NCBI RefSeq assembly: GCF_014698045.1
Contig: NZ_JACJSE010000016.1
Span: 80,003 to 144,002 of the forward strand
DNA: 64,000 bases
Reading direction: 5' to 3'
Source: Aulosira sp. FACHB-615
Lineage (GTDB): Bacteria > Cyanobacteriota > Cyanobacteriia > Cyanobacteriales > Nostocaceae
Shown: positions 36,100-43,507 of the stretch, in pieces
How the letters are laid out: each line of letters starts with the position of its first letter
Position numbering within the stretch: position 1 is the first letter of the stretch
Program-made: the position numbers and the translations under genes
Notes under the pieces: model-generated
Told to the model about the DNA's origin: nothing
The model's input: only the letters and a program-made list of their open reading frames with translations
The model's database searches: none

Positions 36100-36454
36100 C
36101 TTTGTGCCTAAATCCTATAACTGCCAAACACAGCATATAGGAACGAAATAGCCATTTGATGTAGAATTGGAACTGTTGTTAAAGCGCACAGAAAAGGTAA
36201 AACAGGACTTTTATAGCCTGTTAGCTGAAAAATCCTCAAAAAAGTGCTTTTGAGACACCCGTAAGCGTGGACAAGTGCAATGAGGAAAAAAGCAGTGAGA
36301 CATTTGTCGCTGGTTAACTATGAGCCAAGCCTGCACTGTCAGGCTTTGTTTGTATCAAAGTTGCAAACGCTGTATTTGATGTGTTTGTCTCGATGAGAGA
36401 TGAAAAATAACTGTTTTAGACAGTTGGTTTTTCACTCAGCAAGTTCGATGAGGG
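36100..36454 (+). ncRNA. Structured leader or small RNA candidate before ftrV
   Basis: This 350-bp gap has no ORF but several hairpins: AACAGG/CCTGTT (36200-36221), AAGCCTG/CAGGCTT with TTTGTTTGT after it (36327-36355), and AACTGT/ACAGTT followed by GGTTTTT (36409-36432). The last two look like intrinsic terminators, the final one only 22 bp before the ftrV ATG. Either a small RNA ends here or the ftrV transcript is attenuated. No known RNA family was recognised. Confidence 0.35.
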
Positions 36455-36727
36455 ATGGCTGTGGAGATGCTTGTGGAACCGCAAAAGCTAGGTGTAAATT
36501 CTCTTATGAAAGTTGGCGATCGCGTCCGTGTTGTAAAATCAGTGGTAGTTTACCATCACCCTGAACATCGCTCTCAAGCTTTTGACCTTGAAGGCTCAGA
36601 AGGCGATGTTGTAGATATTGTGACTCAATGGCAAGGTAGACCTGTTAGTGCTAACTTGCCAATATTAGTTCAGTTTAATAAAAAGTTTAAAGCCCACTTG
36701 CGCGAAAATGAGTTAGAAATCATCTAA
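36455..36727 (+). CDS. ftrV: Ferredoxin:thioredoxin reductase, variable (alpha) chain
   Basis: A small beta-barrel subunit that clamps onto the catalytic FTR subunit, which passes electrons from photosystem I ferredoxin to thioredoxin. The family pattern is clear: VGDRVRVVKSVVVYHHPEH, EGDVVDIVTQWQGRPVSANL, PILVQFNKKFKAHLRENELE. The annotated start gives 90 residues; the Met at 36506 (MKVGDRV) gives 73, nearer the usual core, so the start is uncertain. The catalytic partner ftrC is 18 kb away at 54508. Confidence 0.93.
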   Translation: MAVEMLVEPQKLGVNSLMKVGDRVRVVKSVVVYHHPEHRSQAFDLEGSEGDVVDIVTQWQGRPVSANLPILVQFNKKFKAHLRENELEII

Positions 36728-36732
36728 ATTAC

Positions 36733-36957
36733 TCAAAAGCGGCGAAGGAACCACCGAAAAATGTTGAGTTCGCCGCGCATTTTTTTGAGTTCTTGACGGT
36801 GATTTTCTGCCGTAGCGTTATACCATTCACAATAACGCTGAAACTCTAAGCGTTGCTGAACTTCGTAATAAAATTCATGGGTGGTTTGGTAAGTACTAAA
36901 ATTTTCTGCAACTCCCGGTTGCGGAGCAGGAATAATATGAGGTAATTCTTGGGGCAT
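36733..36957 (-). CDS. Small hypothetical protein
   Basis: A 74-residue protein, Pro-rich at the N-terminus (LPHIIPAPQPG) then aromatic and basic (EFYYEVQQRLEFQRYCEWYN; IFRWFLRRF). Tail to tail with ftrV, 5 bp between stop codons. Composition looks protein-like, and I would expect relatives only in cyanobacteria. Function unknown. Confidence 0.6.
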   Translation of the reverse strand: MPQELPHIIPAPQPGVAENFSTYQTTHEFYYEVQQRLEFQRYCEWYNATAENHRQELKKMRGELNIFRWFLRRF

Positions 36958-37013
36958 GGTTTGTATGATAAGTTTAGAAGTTCTGAGATGATTAGGTGAT
37001 ATTTTGAGAAAAA

Positions 37014-37634
37014 CTAATTTTCTTTGAACAGTGCAGCCAGGATAATTCTAATTATTACTTCTAATTCTTCAGTAACTCGGTAAAGATTGATTGCTTGTTC
37101 GATAATTTGTGGCTTTCGATATAGAATGCCAAATTGCCAAATATTACCTGTTGTTACCGCTCCTAATATTTCTGTTTGATTGGAATCTAGCCATCGGTCA
37201 AGGGCAATCATTTCAGTGGCTAATTGGGTAAAGCCTTTATTTATATCTGCTTGTTTAGCTTCAATTACAATGACATTAGATTGGTTTCGTAGATAATAAT
37301 CTAAGTTACCTTGCAGTTGGTTATTAACTTTAATATTGTACTCAATTTTTAATTTAGCATGGGAATAGTGAATTAACTCAATTACAACTGGTGCAATCAG
37401 GATTTCTCGGCGTGTAGCTTCATTTTCTAAATCTATATATGGTAGAATTTCTTCAAGACGCTGCTTTAGTTCTGCGACTCTATCTAATGTCCCAGAATAC
37501 TGCGGTAAATTAAGAAATTTCCGCTCAAAAGTATAACCAAATTCTGTGACTAAATCATCAACTGCAAACCCTAATTCAAAATAATTGCTAAATGTATAAG
37601 AGCGATTTGGATCTAACAATGTTGGGTGACTCAT
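37014..37634 (-). CDS. PD-(D/E)XK nuclease-like hypothetical protein
   Basis: About 206 residues from MSHPTLLDP at 37634; the upstream frame to 37712 is unlike a protein start. The middle holds a restriction-enzyme-type pattern: QLQGNLDYYL, then VIVIEAKQADI (about residues 115-140), i.e. D-x(n)-E-x-K. This occurs in many nuclease-fold proteins, including those of restriction systems and solo proteins. No methylase or specificity gene is near, so activity and role are unproven. Confidence 0.65.
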   Translation of the reverse strand: MSHPTLLDPNRSYTFSNYFELGFAVDDLVTEFGYTFERKFLNLPQYSGTLDRVAELKQRLEEILPYIDLENEATRREILIAPVVIELIHYSHAKLKIEYNIKVNNQLQGNLDYYLRNQSNVIVIEAKQADINKGFTQLATEMIALDRWLDSNQTEILGAVTTGNIWQFGILYRKPQIIEQAINLYRVTEELEVIIRIILAALFKEN

Positions 37635-37780
37635 ACCAATTTTAGATTTTAGATTAAAAGCTTGATGAATCAGTAAGATTACTATTAACGACTTATTTAC
37701 AGGATATTTCAAGTCAGAGTATTACATCATTTAAGCCGCAAATCTATGTTAGAGACTAAATTCTGACTTCTGTATTCTGC

Positions 37781-37902
37781 TATAGGACTCATATTTGATT
37801 TGGGAAAAAAATCAGTACACTCAGATCAGGCTTCTTTCCTACTCCCAACTCCCTATTCCCTACTTACACAAATAAATTCAGAAATCAAACCGGATTCCTA
37901 TA
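37781..37902. mobile_element. 122-bp element with TATAGGA...TCCTATA ends
   Basis: The left end (TATAGGACTCATATTTGATTT minus its last base, 37781-37800) and the right end (AATCAAACCGGATTCCTATA, 37883-37902) are inverted with four mismatches. A degenerate copy is at 20294-20379. No ORF. Confidence 0.5.
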
Positions 37903-37911
37903 GATGCTAAC

Positions 37912-38034
37912 AGGACTTACGTAAGTGTCACAATTGGTGGTTGGTGCGTGACGCTATAAATCTGATGACTACGTTCAAATCTTCTCGTTGCGTCACACAC
38001 CCTACAGAAAAAATATGCCAGTTGCGTAAGTCAT
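37912..38034. mobile_element. MITE-like element, AGGACTTACG ends, different interior
   Basis: 123 bp from AGGACTTACGTAAG to TTGCGTAAGTCAT. The ends match the family, but the interior (GGTTGGTGCGTGACGC, TTGCGTCACACACCCTAC) differs from other copies and has its own nested inverted repeat (GCGTGACGC/TGCGTCAC). Confidence 0.5.
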
Positions 38035-38036
38035 AG

Positions 38037-38828
38037 CTACAGCCAACCACGTAAGCGATAGATAAAACTACCAATATATTCTTTCAAAGCACTGGTAAAT
38101 TGATGTAAGTTATCGGTGTCGGGTAGTAAATTTAGCAAGGCGGCTTTAGGTGTGTTAACCAGTTCTTGCAGTTCGCCTTGAGTTACCAGAAAGTCAGTTG
38201 GTGCGGGGATAGCGTCAATACCTTGACGTTGGAAAATTTTAAGCGATCGCGGCATGTGCATAGCTGAAGTGACTAATAATATTTTTTTGATACTCCGAGA
38301 TTGTAAAATTTGTTTGACATTTACAGCATTTTGATAAGTGTTAAGAGAATTTGGTTCCTCAATGATTGCTTGTGTTGGAATGCCAAGAGATGTCAAAATA
38401 CTGGCCATATCTGTTGATTCTGGTTGACCGCTACCACGCCAATCAATCCGACCACCACTGAGAATAATCAAAGGCGCTTTTTTTTGCCGATATAACTGTG
38501 CTGCATAAATTACCCGATCGCCTGATTCACTTAAATCAACTGCTGGTCTTGGGAAAGAAGCTGATTTAGTCGCACCACCTAAAACAACGATTGCTTCTGC
38601 ATTTGGCATTTGCTGAGACGGTATATTTTGCCATTCTAGCGATCGCACCAGTGCCTTAGCTACCCAAGCATTACTACAGAATAGCAATAAAACTAACCCC
38701 AAGGCGATCGCACCTGTCGCTATACGCGGTTGTTTCCTGATGGTAATCAAAGCTACTACCAAACTCATACTCGCCAATCCCAAAGGATAAAAGAACAGTG
38801 GTAGCAACTTAGAAAGGTATAAAAACAT
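38037..38828 (-). CDS. YdcF/ElyC-family membrane protein (DUF218)
   Basis: A 263-residue protein with two N-terminal membrane helices (LLPLFFYPLGLASMSLVVAL; IATGAIALGLVLLLFCSNAW) and a DUF218 domain: AIVVLGGATK, APLIILSGGRIDW, EEPNSLNTYQNAVNVKQIL, ILLVTSAMHMPRSLKIF. In E. coli, ElyC/SanA/YdcF relatives affect envelope and peptidoglycan or lipid-carrier handling. Probably an envelope protein facing the periplasm; reaction unknown. Confidence 0.9.
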   Translation of the reverse strand: MFLYLSKLLPLFFYPLGLASMSLVVALITIRKQPRIATGAIALGLVLLLFCSNAWVAKALVRSLEWQNIPSQQMPNAEAIVVLGGATKSASFPRPAVDLSESGDRVIYAAQLYRQKKAPLIILSGGRIDWRGSGQPESTDMASILTSLGIPTQAIIEEPNSLNTYQNAVNVKQILQSRSIKKILLVTSAMHMPRSLKIFQRQGIDAIPAPTDFLVTQGELQELVNTPKAALLNLLPDTDNLHQFTSALKEYIGSFIYRLRGWL

Positions 38829-38954
38829 ATAGGTTTTAAAGGCTATAGGTGATAGGTTATAGGTTACAGGTGATAGAAAATTTATAGTTCTATTTTTCTT
38901 TTTATACCCCTAAACCCTTACACCCTCACTTCCCTACACCCCTAAACTCATAAA

Positions 38955-38991
38955 TAAAAAGCGATCGCAGTTCCGTGGTAGCGATCGCTTT
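38955..38991 (-). terminator. Intrinsic terminator built from two HIP1 octamers
   Basis: AAAGCGATCGC (38958-38968) and GCGATCGCTTT (38981-38991) form an 11-bp stem with a 12-nt loop. On the minus strand the stem runs into TTTTTATTT, so it probably ends the transcript of the DOMON-like gene (stop at 39352). Confidence 0.55.
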
Positions 38992-39109
38992 AATATATAG
39001 CCTATAAAACCCTGAACAAAGTAATCGATTACTAAAATTGTATTTTTGCAAGTGGCATTATGCCTGCTGGGTGAACCCCCTGATGGGTCAGACCCCTCAT
39101 TACCTTTTT

Positions 39110-39220
39110 AGGACTTACAAAAATCAAGGGTGTAGGGGTGTATGTATCTAAAACCCTTACGCCACACACCCTTACACCCTTACACCCAATCTTCATAGAC
39201 AATCTTGGTGCGTAAGTCCT
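39110..39220. mobile_element. MITE-like element in inverted orientation
   Basis: 111 bp from AGGACTTACAAAAATC to TTGGTGCGTAAGTCCT. It is the reverse-complement orientation of the element at 18345 and 33693 (AGACAATCTTGGTGCG here against CACCAAGATTGTCT there). A decayed relative lacking clean ends follows at about 39255-39345. Confidence 0.6.
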
Positions 39221-39351
39221 GACACTGTTACTGTCACCTATTACCTGTCACCTGCTATATCTAAAACCCTTTCACCGTTCGGCTGACGCTCACGGCGAAG
39301 CCCCTACACCCAATCTCCAAAGACAATCTTTATGCGTCAGTTCTGTATGAT

Positions 39352-39891
39352 TCACAGGCGAATTAAAAAACTATCCCGTAAGTGAAAATCAGCTTCAGCA
39401 CCTTTATGCGCTAACGCCCAATAGGACACCTGATGATTTTTTTGTTTAACCACAGTCGTGATTGCTACGTCAATGTCTTGGTTGGATGCCACAATCTTAA
39501 CCAAGTCTACATCTAAATTCAGGGTAAAAATCTCAGCTTGACGGTCAATATTGAATGGTAGAGTTGTCCAAGCCGTTTCCACCTCCATTCCTTGGCGATA
39601 ACCTGTAAAACGATACACATTCCAGTGTTTAGCTGGGGAAAGGTTAAATTCCCAATAGCATTCTGAGTCTTTGATTCCTACAAAAAACTCAAAACAGGTA
39701 TCTTCCCAGAGTCCATCTTTGCGGGTGGGAGTATCTGACGGTGGCGCAATCATGATATCTGTTAAATTCCCGATTAAGCTGTAGCTAATCATGAGTTGAT
39801 GATCGTTACGGGCTATATTACCGATGATTTGGACATCTGGTAGCAAATTGTCAGATTTAAAAGGTTGCAAAGTAAATTTTTGCGCGTTCAT
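39352..39891 (-). CDS. DOMON-like domain protein
   Basis: 179 residues from MNAQKFTLQPF at 39891; the longer frame to 40059 runs into the neighbouring IS and is not native. The beta-rich sequence (LMISYSLIGNLTDIMI; GLWEDTCFEFFVG; YWEFNLSPAKHWNVYRF; LRDSFLIRL) fits the DOMON-like family found in cyanobacteria, a sugar- or heme-binding-type sandwich. No catalytic residues known. It was probably downstream of the phosphotransferase gene (41128) before the TnpB element separated them. Confidence 0.8.
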   Translation of the reverse strand: MNAQKFTLQPFKSDNLLPDVQIIGNIARNDHQLMISYSLIGNLTDIMIAPPSDTPTRKDGLWEDTCFEFFVGIKDSECYWEFNLSPAKHWNVYRFTGYRQGMEVETAWTTLPFNIDRQAEIFTLNLDVDLVKIVASNQDIDVAITTVVKQKNHQVSYWALAHKGAEADFHLRDSFLIRL

Positions 39892-39904
39892 TTCATCGGA
39901 ATCT

Positions 39905-41205
39905 CCGGGAAACCGCATCCCCTTGTGGGCGCGGAGGGATAGGAGCGTCGATTGAGCGGGGTTCAATGCCCCCGAAATCGACACACAATCTTTGCAACTC
40001 ACAGATAACCTCACGCCTAGATGAAGATACAATGTGTGTATGCAAAGAACGATTCGCATCCAACTTCAACCCGACATCGAAACTGATTCGGTGCTGTCTC
40101 AAACGATTGAGCAATACACCTGGTCGTTCAATGCGGTGTGTCAGCATGGATGGGAAAACGACTTGGCAAATGGCGTAGAACTGCACAAAGCAACCTACTA
40201 CGACCATCGCGCCATTACTGGCTTGCCTTCTCAGTTTGTCTGTGCCGCTAGGGTCAAAGCAACCGAGGCTTTGAAATCGGCTAAGAGCCTGAAGAAGAAG
40301 GGCAAAACAGTTAGCTGTCCAACCTCGAAACGTTGCCCCATTCAGTACGATGCCAGGTCTTACACAGTCTGGTTCGACCGCAAAGAGTTGACGATACTCA
40401 GCATCAACAGACGGGTAAAACTGCCCTTTGAAATAGCTGAATACTATCGGCAATACCTGAACTGGAAAAACACCAGTGCAGACTTGTTGCAAGACCGCAA
40501 AGGGCGATGGTGGCTGCACGTTGTCATGGAGATTAAAACCCCTGAAACCATTACAACAGATGAGGTTGTCGGTGTGGATTTGGGTATCGCTTCTCCTGCG
40601 GTTGATAGCAGAGGGAGTAAGTACGGCTCCGACCATTGGAAAGGAGTAGAAGATAGAACGTTTGAGTTGCGCCGTAAACTGCAATCTAAAGGCACGAAAT
40701 CTGCCAAGCGACATCTGAAAAAGTTGTCGGGCAGACAGAGACGTTTCAGAAAAGACTGTGACCATTTGCTGAGTAAGCGTTTGGCTCGGTCTGTTCAGTC
40801 TGGTGCAACATTGGTTTTTGAAGACCTCACAAACATTCGCGGTAGAGCCAAGATGAGGAAGGCTCAACGCCGCAGACTGCATGGATGGAGCTTTCACCAA
40901 TTCCAGGCATTTGTCACCTACAAAGCCGAAGCTAGAGGCGTGAATGTGGGTTTTGTTGACCCGCGCTACACCTCTCAGAAATGCAGCCAGTGTGGACACA
41001 TTGAGCGAGGGAATCGCCCGTCTCAGGCTGAATTTCGGTGTAAGAAGTGTGGGTACGAGTGCCATGGGGATTACAATGCTGCGGTGAATATTCGTGAGGA
41101 TTTTCTCAAACTCAGGGCTGCGGTCAATCAGCCTATTGTGGTCTGCCCAGAAATGGGAACTTGAATCACAAGCCCCATCCCCTTGTGGGTGGGGTTGTTG
41201 ACATC
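39905..41205 (+). mobile_element. TnpB-only IS200/IS605-type element
   Basis: About 1.3 kb containing only tnpB. Matching imperfect palindromes mark both ends: a 22-nt one at 39913-39934 and another at 41173-41194, sharing CATCCCCTTGTGGG. A second left-end hairpin (GTCGATT ... AATCGAC) lies at 39947-39982. No tnpA is present, so movement would need transposase in trans. Exact boundaries are uncertain by about 10 bp. Confidence 0.75.
40040..41164 (+). CDS. tnpB: RNA-guided nuclease-type transposon protein TnpB
   Basis: About 374 residues from the ATG at 40040 (MQRTIRIQLQPD); a GTG two codons earlier is also possible. The RuvC-like core is intact: Asp in VVGVDLGIASPAV (about residue 190), Glu in TLVFEDLTNI (about 265) and Asp in HGDYNAAVNIRED (about 350). 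The zinc finger CSQCGH ... CKKCGY sits before the last motif. TnpB proteins cut DNA guided by an RNA transcribed across the right end of the element. All key residues are present, so it may be active. Confidence 0.93.
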   Translation: MQRTIRIQLQPDIETDSVLSQTIEQYTWSFNAVCQHGWENDLANGVELHKATYYDHRAITGLPSQFVCAARVKATEALKSAKSLKKKGKTVSCPTSKRCPIQYDARSYTVWFDRKELTILSINRRVKLPFEIAEYYRQYLNWKNTSADLLQDRKGRWWLHVVMEIKTPETITTDEVVGVDLGIASPAVDSRGSKYGSDHWKGVEDRTFELRRKLQSKGTKSAKRHLKKLSGRQRRFRKDCDHLLSKRLARSVQSGATLVFEDLTNIRGRAKMRKAQRRRLHGWSFHQFQAFVTYKAEARGVNVGFVDPRYTSQKCSQCGHIERGNRPSQAEFRCKKCGYECHGDYNAAVNIREDFLKLRAAVNQPIVVCPEMGT

Positions 41206-42312
41206 CTGAATAATCTGGCGAATTTGGGTTTCTTGGGATTCTATACTTTCGGTTAGCTTAAACTGCACGATCGCCCTTGCTAAATTATGTTCTGGATGTT
41301 TGACTTTAAAATAAACATTTCCAGCTAAGTAATCGGTAAAAAACCGCAATCCTAATTCAAAGGCAATCAACCGAATGCCATCATACATATAGGCGTAATC
41401 ATTTTCTGTCAAAAACGCCTTAGCTACCGCCAGATAACCTTGTAAAATTCCCGCACATAAATCAGTATTAAAATACACACTATCCCAATCTTCGGTTTCT
41501 TCGCCAGCCGGATTGCAACCAGAGCGCAAACAGTCACCAATATCGTAATGTATGAGTCCTGGCTTGACAGTATCCAAGTCAATTACACTGACAGCTTTTT
41601 GAGTAACAGTATCAAATAAGACGTTATTAATTTTAGGATCGCCGTGCATCAAGCGTAATGGTAGTAGACCTTGAGCTTTAGCATTTTCTAGGATATGGGC
41701 AAAACTGGTGCGATCGCTCACAAACTGCAAACAGTAATTAACCTCTGGTGATGATTTGGGACTAGTTTTGGCTAAAACTTCTTGATAATGACCAAGGTAA
41801 AGCGGTGTAATGTGGAAACCTGCAAGTGTATCGGCTAACTTTTCTGGTGGTAAATCACTAATCAAATTATGAAACATCCCCAAGCCATAGCCAATTTCCT
41901 GGGCATATTCGATATTAGGCATCGTATCAAAAGACTGTGAGTCTTGAATAAAGCTAATTGCTCGCCAAAAATCACCCTCAGCATTAATGTAATAATCTTG
42001 AGCATCCTGAGTTGACAACACCCGTGGTACTTCCCAGCGACGGTTGAGGGGTGTGGATTGCAAACGCTGATAAACATGATCGCTAAAAATCCGCATATTC
42101 TGCATAATCAGTTGCGGCTGGCGAAATACTTGAGTGTTGATGCGTTGTAAAACAAAATGTTCTGGGGTTGCGCCATCGAGAGTCACTAAAAAAGTGTCAT
42201 TAATATTCCCACTGCCAAATGCTGTGACACTCTTAACCTTACCTTGAAGTACAAACTGCTCGGCAATGCCAACTAACTTCTCAACGCTTTGCTGACTGAT
42301 AACTGTTGCCAT
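41128..42312 (-). CDS. Aminoglycoside-phosphotransferase-fold kinase
   Basis: A 394-residue small-molecule kinase of the APH fold. The N-lobe has GSGNINDTFLV (glycine-rich loop); the catalytic loop is LMHGDPKINNVLFD (about residues 219-232) and the metal motif is VIDLDTVKPGLIHYDIGD. Relatives include N-acetylhexosamine 1-kinases and homoserine or choline kinases, so a sugar or amino alcohol substrate is possible. The last 28 or so codons (NNPTHKGMGLVIQVPISGQT) read through the right end of the TnpB element and antisense to tnpB, so the native C-terminus seems replaced. Confidence 0.85.
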   Translation of the reverse strand: MATVISQQSVEKLVGIAEQFVLQGKVKSVTAFGSGNINDTFLVTLDGATPEHFVLQRINTQVFRQPQLIMQNMRIFSDHVYQRLQSTPLNRRWEVPRVLSTQDAQDYYINAEGDFWRAISFIQDSQSFDTMPNIEYAQEIGYGLGMFHNLISDLPPEKLADTLAGFHITPLYLGHYQEVLAKTSPKSSPEVNYCLQFVSDRTSFAHILENAKAQGLLPLRLMHGDPKINNVLFDTVTQKAVSVIDLDTVKPGLIHYDIGDCLRSGCNPAGEETEDWDSVYFNTDLCAGILQGYLAVAKAFLTENDYAYMYDGIRLIAFELGLRFFTDYLAGNVYFKVKHPEHNLARAIVQFKLTESIESQETQIRQIIQDVNNPTHKGMGLVIQVPISGQTTIG

Positions 42313-42707
42313 ATTGATTTTTGACTACTCCCCACGCAAATGCACAAAAGCAATAGCAGACATGGTAACTCAAGTGTTGGTTTCAGGATATATAAATGTG
42401 TTGCGAGGATGGCAAACAGTCAGAAACTGTCTGAGAAACCGACACCTATCTCATATAGGAACTCAGTACAACCGCCAGCCACAGCAATTAGAACCAAGCA
42501 GTATTAAGCTTTAGGAACTTTTAACATGATCTTGAGTCTAACGAACTGGACAGAAAACTTTACGTAAAATTCCGCAATTGTCACCAGGACAATTGAATAC
42601 TTATCATGTCATCTTTAACTAGAAAATCAGTAAGTGGTAGTTTTGAGTAAAAATTTCCACTGCTGCTATAAGGCGATCGCTTATATATATTTCCTTTGTT
42701 CCTCGTT
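42313..42707. other. 395-bp intergenic region, no gene seen
   Basis: Divergent promoter region between the phosphotransferase and a small gene. A weak open frame at 42314-42514 has no protein-like features. A HIP1 site lies at about 42673. Nothing else noted. Confidence 0.4.
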
Positions 42708-42887
42708 ATGGCAGAAAAACACACCAAGATTAAATTTCCTCTTTGGCAATATCTCAACCAGCCCTTATTTAGCCGTGATCATCAACTAGAATTAAATCCC
42801 CAACGCTTTGCTCATAGCTGGCGGATTGATTTGCTCAAACGATGCTGGCACAGAGAATGCGATGCTAAAGGGCCTCAACAATCATAA
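42708..42887 (+). CDS. Small hypothetical protein
   Basis: 59 residues starting MAEKHTKIKFPLWQYLNQPL, basic and Trp/His-rich (RFAHSWRIDLLKRCWHREC). No signal or membrane segment. It looks like a conserved cyanobacterial small protein, but I cannot name a function. Confidence 0.6.
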   Translation: MAEKHTKIKFPLWQYLNQPLFSRDHQLELNPQRFAHSWRIDLLKRCWHRECDAKGPQQS

Positions 42888-43028
42888 GTTTAAATATTAA
42901 GTAAATATTTAGAGCCGAGATATTTACTACAACTATCAATGCTTGGCAAGTTATCAATATTACAGAAGTTTACATCTGTAGGTTTTATTTAGATATATCT
43001 ACTTTTGTCAACAATCTATTAATTTTTG

Positions 43029-43059
43029 TAGGGTGCGTTAACACTGTTAGCGCACCCTA
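43029..43059. terminator. Strong stem-loop GTAGGGTGCG...CGCACCCTA
   Basis: TAGGGTGCG and CGCACCCTA flank TAACA/TGTTA, giving an almost continuous 15-bp stem with one G-T pair and a 1-nt loop. It follows the small gene at 42708 and may end its transcript. Sequences of this kind are also dispersed repeats in Nostoc. Confidence 0.5.
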
Positions 43060-43087
43060 TTCGCTGACTAGCCTCTTCGGGGCGGGG

Positions 43088-43378
43088 TGTGGGGAGAGAG
43101 GGGAGTGTGGGGAGTGTGGGGAGCTTTCAAGGGCAGGTTTTTAAACCTTCGATAAATAGTTGAGAATATTCTCAATTATGAAACGTAGTTTTAACTGTTC
43201 AGACAATAATTTTGGTTTTAAAAGCCCAAAAATTTGTCTAATAAAAAAAGCCTGCCCTTGAAAGAGTGTGGGGAGTGGGGGAAGTGTGGGGAGTGTGGGG
43301 AGTGTGGGGAGTGGGGGAAGTGTGGGGAGTGGGGGAAGTGTGGGAAGTGTGGGAAGTGTGGGGAGTGTGGGGGGAAAG
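43088..43378. repeat. GGGGAGTGT minisatellite, split by an inserted element
   Basis: Tandem 9-bp units (GGGGAGTGT, with GGGGGAAGTGT and GGGAAGTGT variants) at about 43092-43123 and 43265-43372. The two parts are separated by a 141-bp element with inverted ends. The right edge reads GGGGGGAAAGATTTCTTCAC, and nearly the same edge is found at the second array near 46390. Confidence 0.9.
43124..43264. mobile_element. 141-bp MITE inserted into the minisatellite
   Basis: Ends are CTTTCAAGGGCAGG (43124-43137) and CCTGCCCTTGAAAG (43251-43264), continuing as a T-run against an A-run, about 19-bp inverted repeats in total. AG occurs on both outer sides. The interior has a 16-bp palindrome, TTGAGAATATTCTCAA, and no ORF. 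Array sequence resumes directly on both sides. Confidence 0.75.
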
Positions 43379-43507
43379 ATTTCTTCACCATCCTCCCAAA
43401 CCTCCCACACCTCCAACCCCTCCCACCTGTTCCCTATGAGGATTGCTATATTGTCATCATTAAGATTAAGTAGTATTGCAAATTCACAGCGTTTTGTAGA
43501 CAACATC

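Noticed and set aside
39893..41065. A 390-residue open frame on the minus strand
   Set aside because: It is exactly antisense to tnpB, has Cys/Ser/Arg-rich non-protein composition and no recognisable motif; tnpB has all its catalytic residues.
42314..42514. 66-residue plus-strand ORF upstream of the phosphotransferase
   Set aside because: No protein-like composition; it lies in the divergent promoter region.
43268..43507. N-terminal Gly/Ser/Val extension of the carotenoid oxygenase
   Set aside because: Encoded by the minisatellite; the family N-terminus begins at the ATG at 43508.
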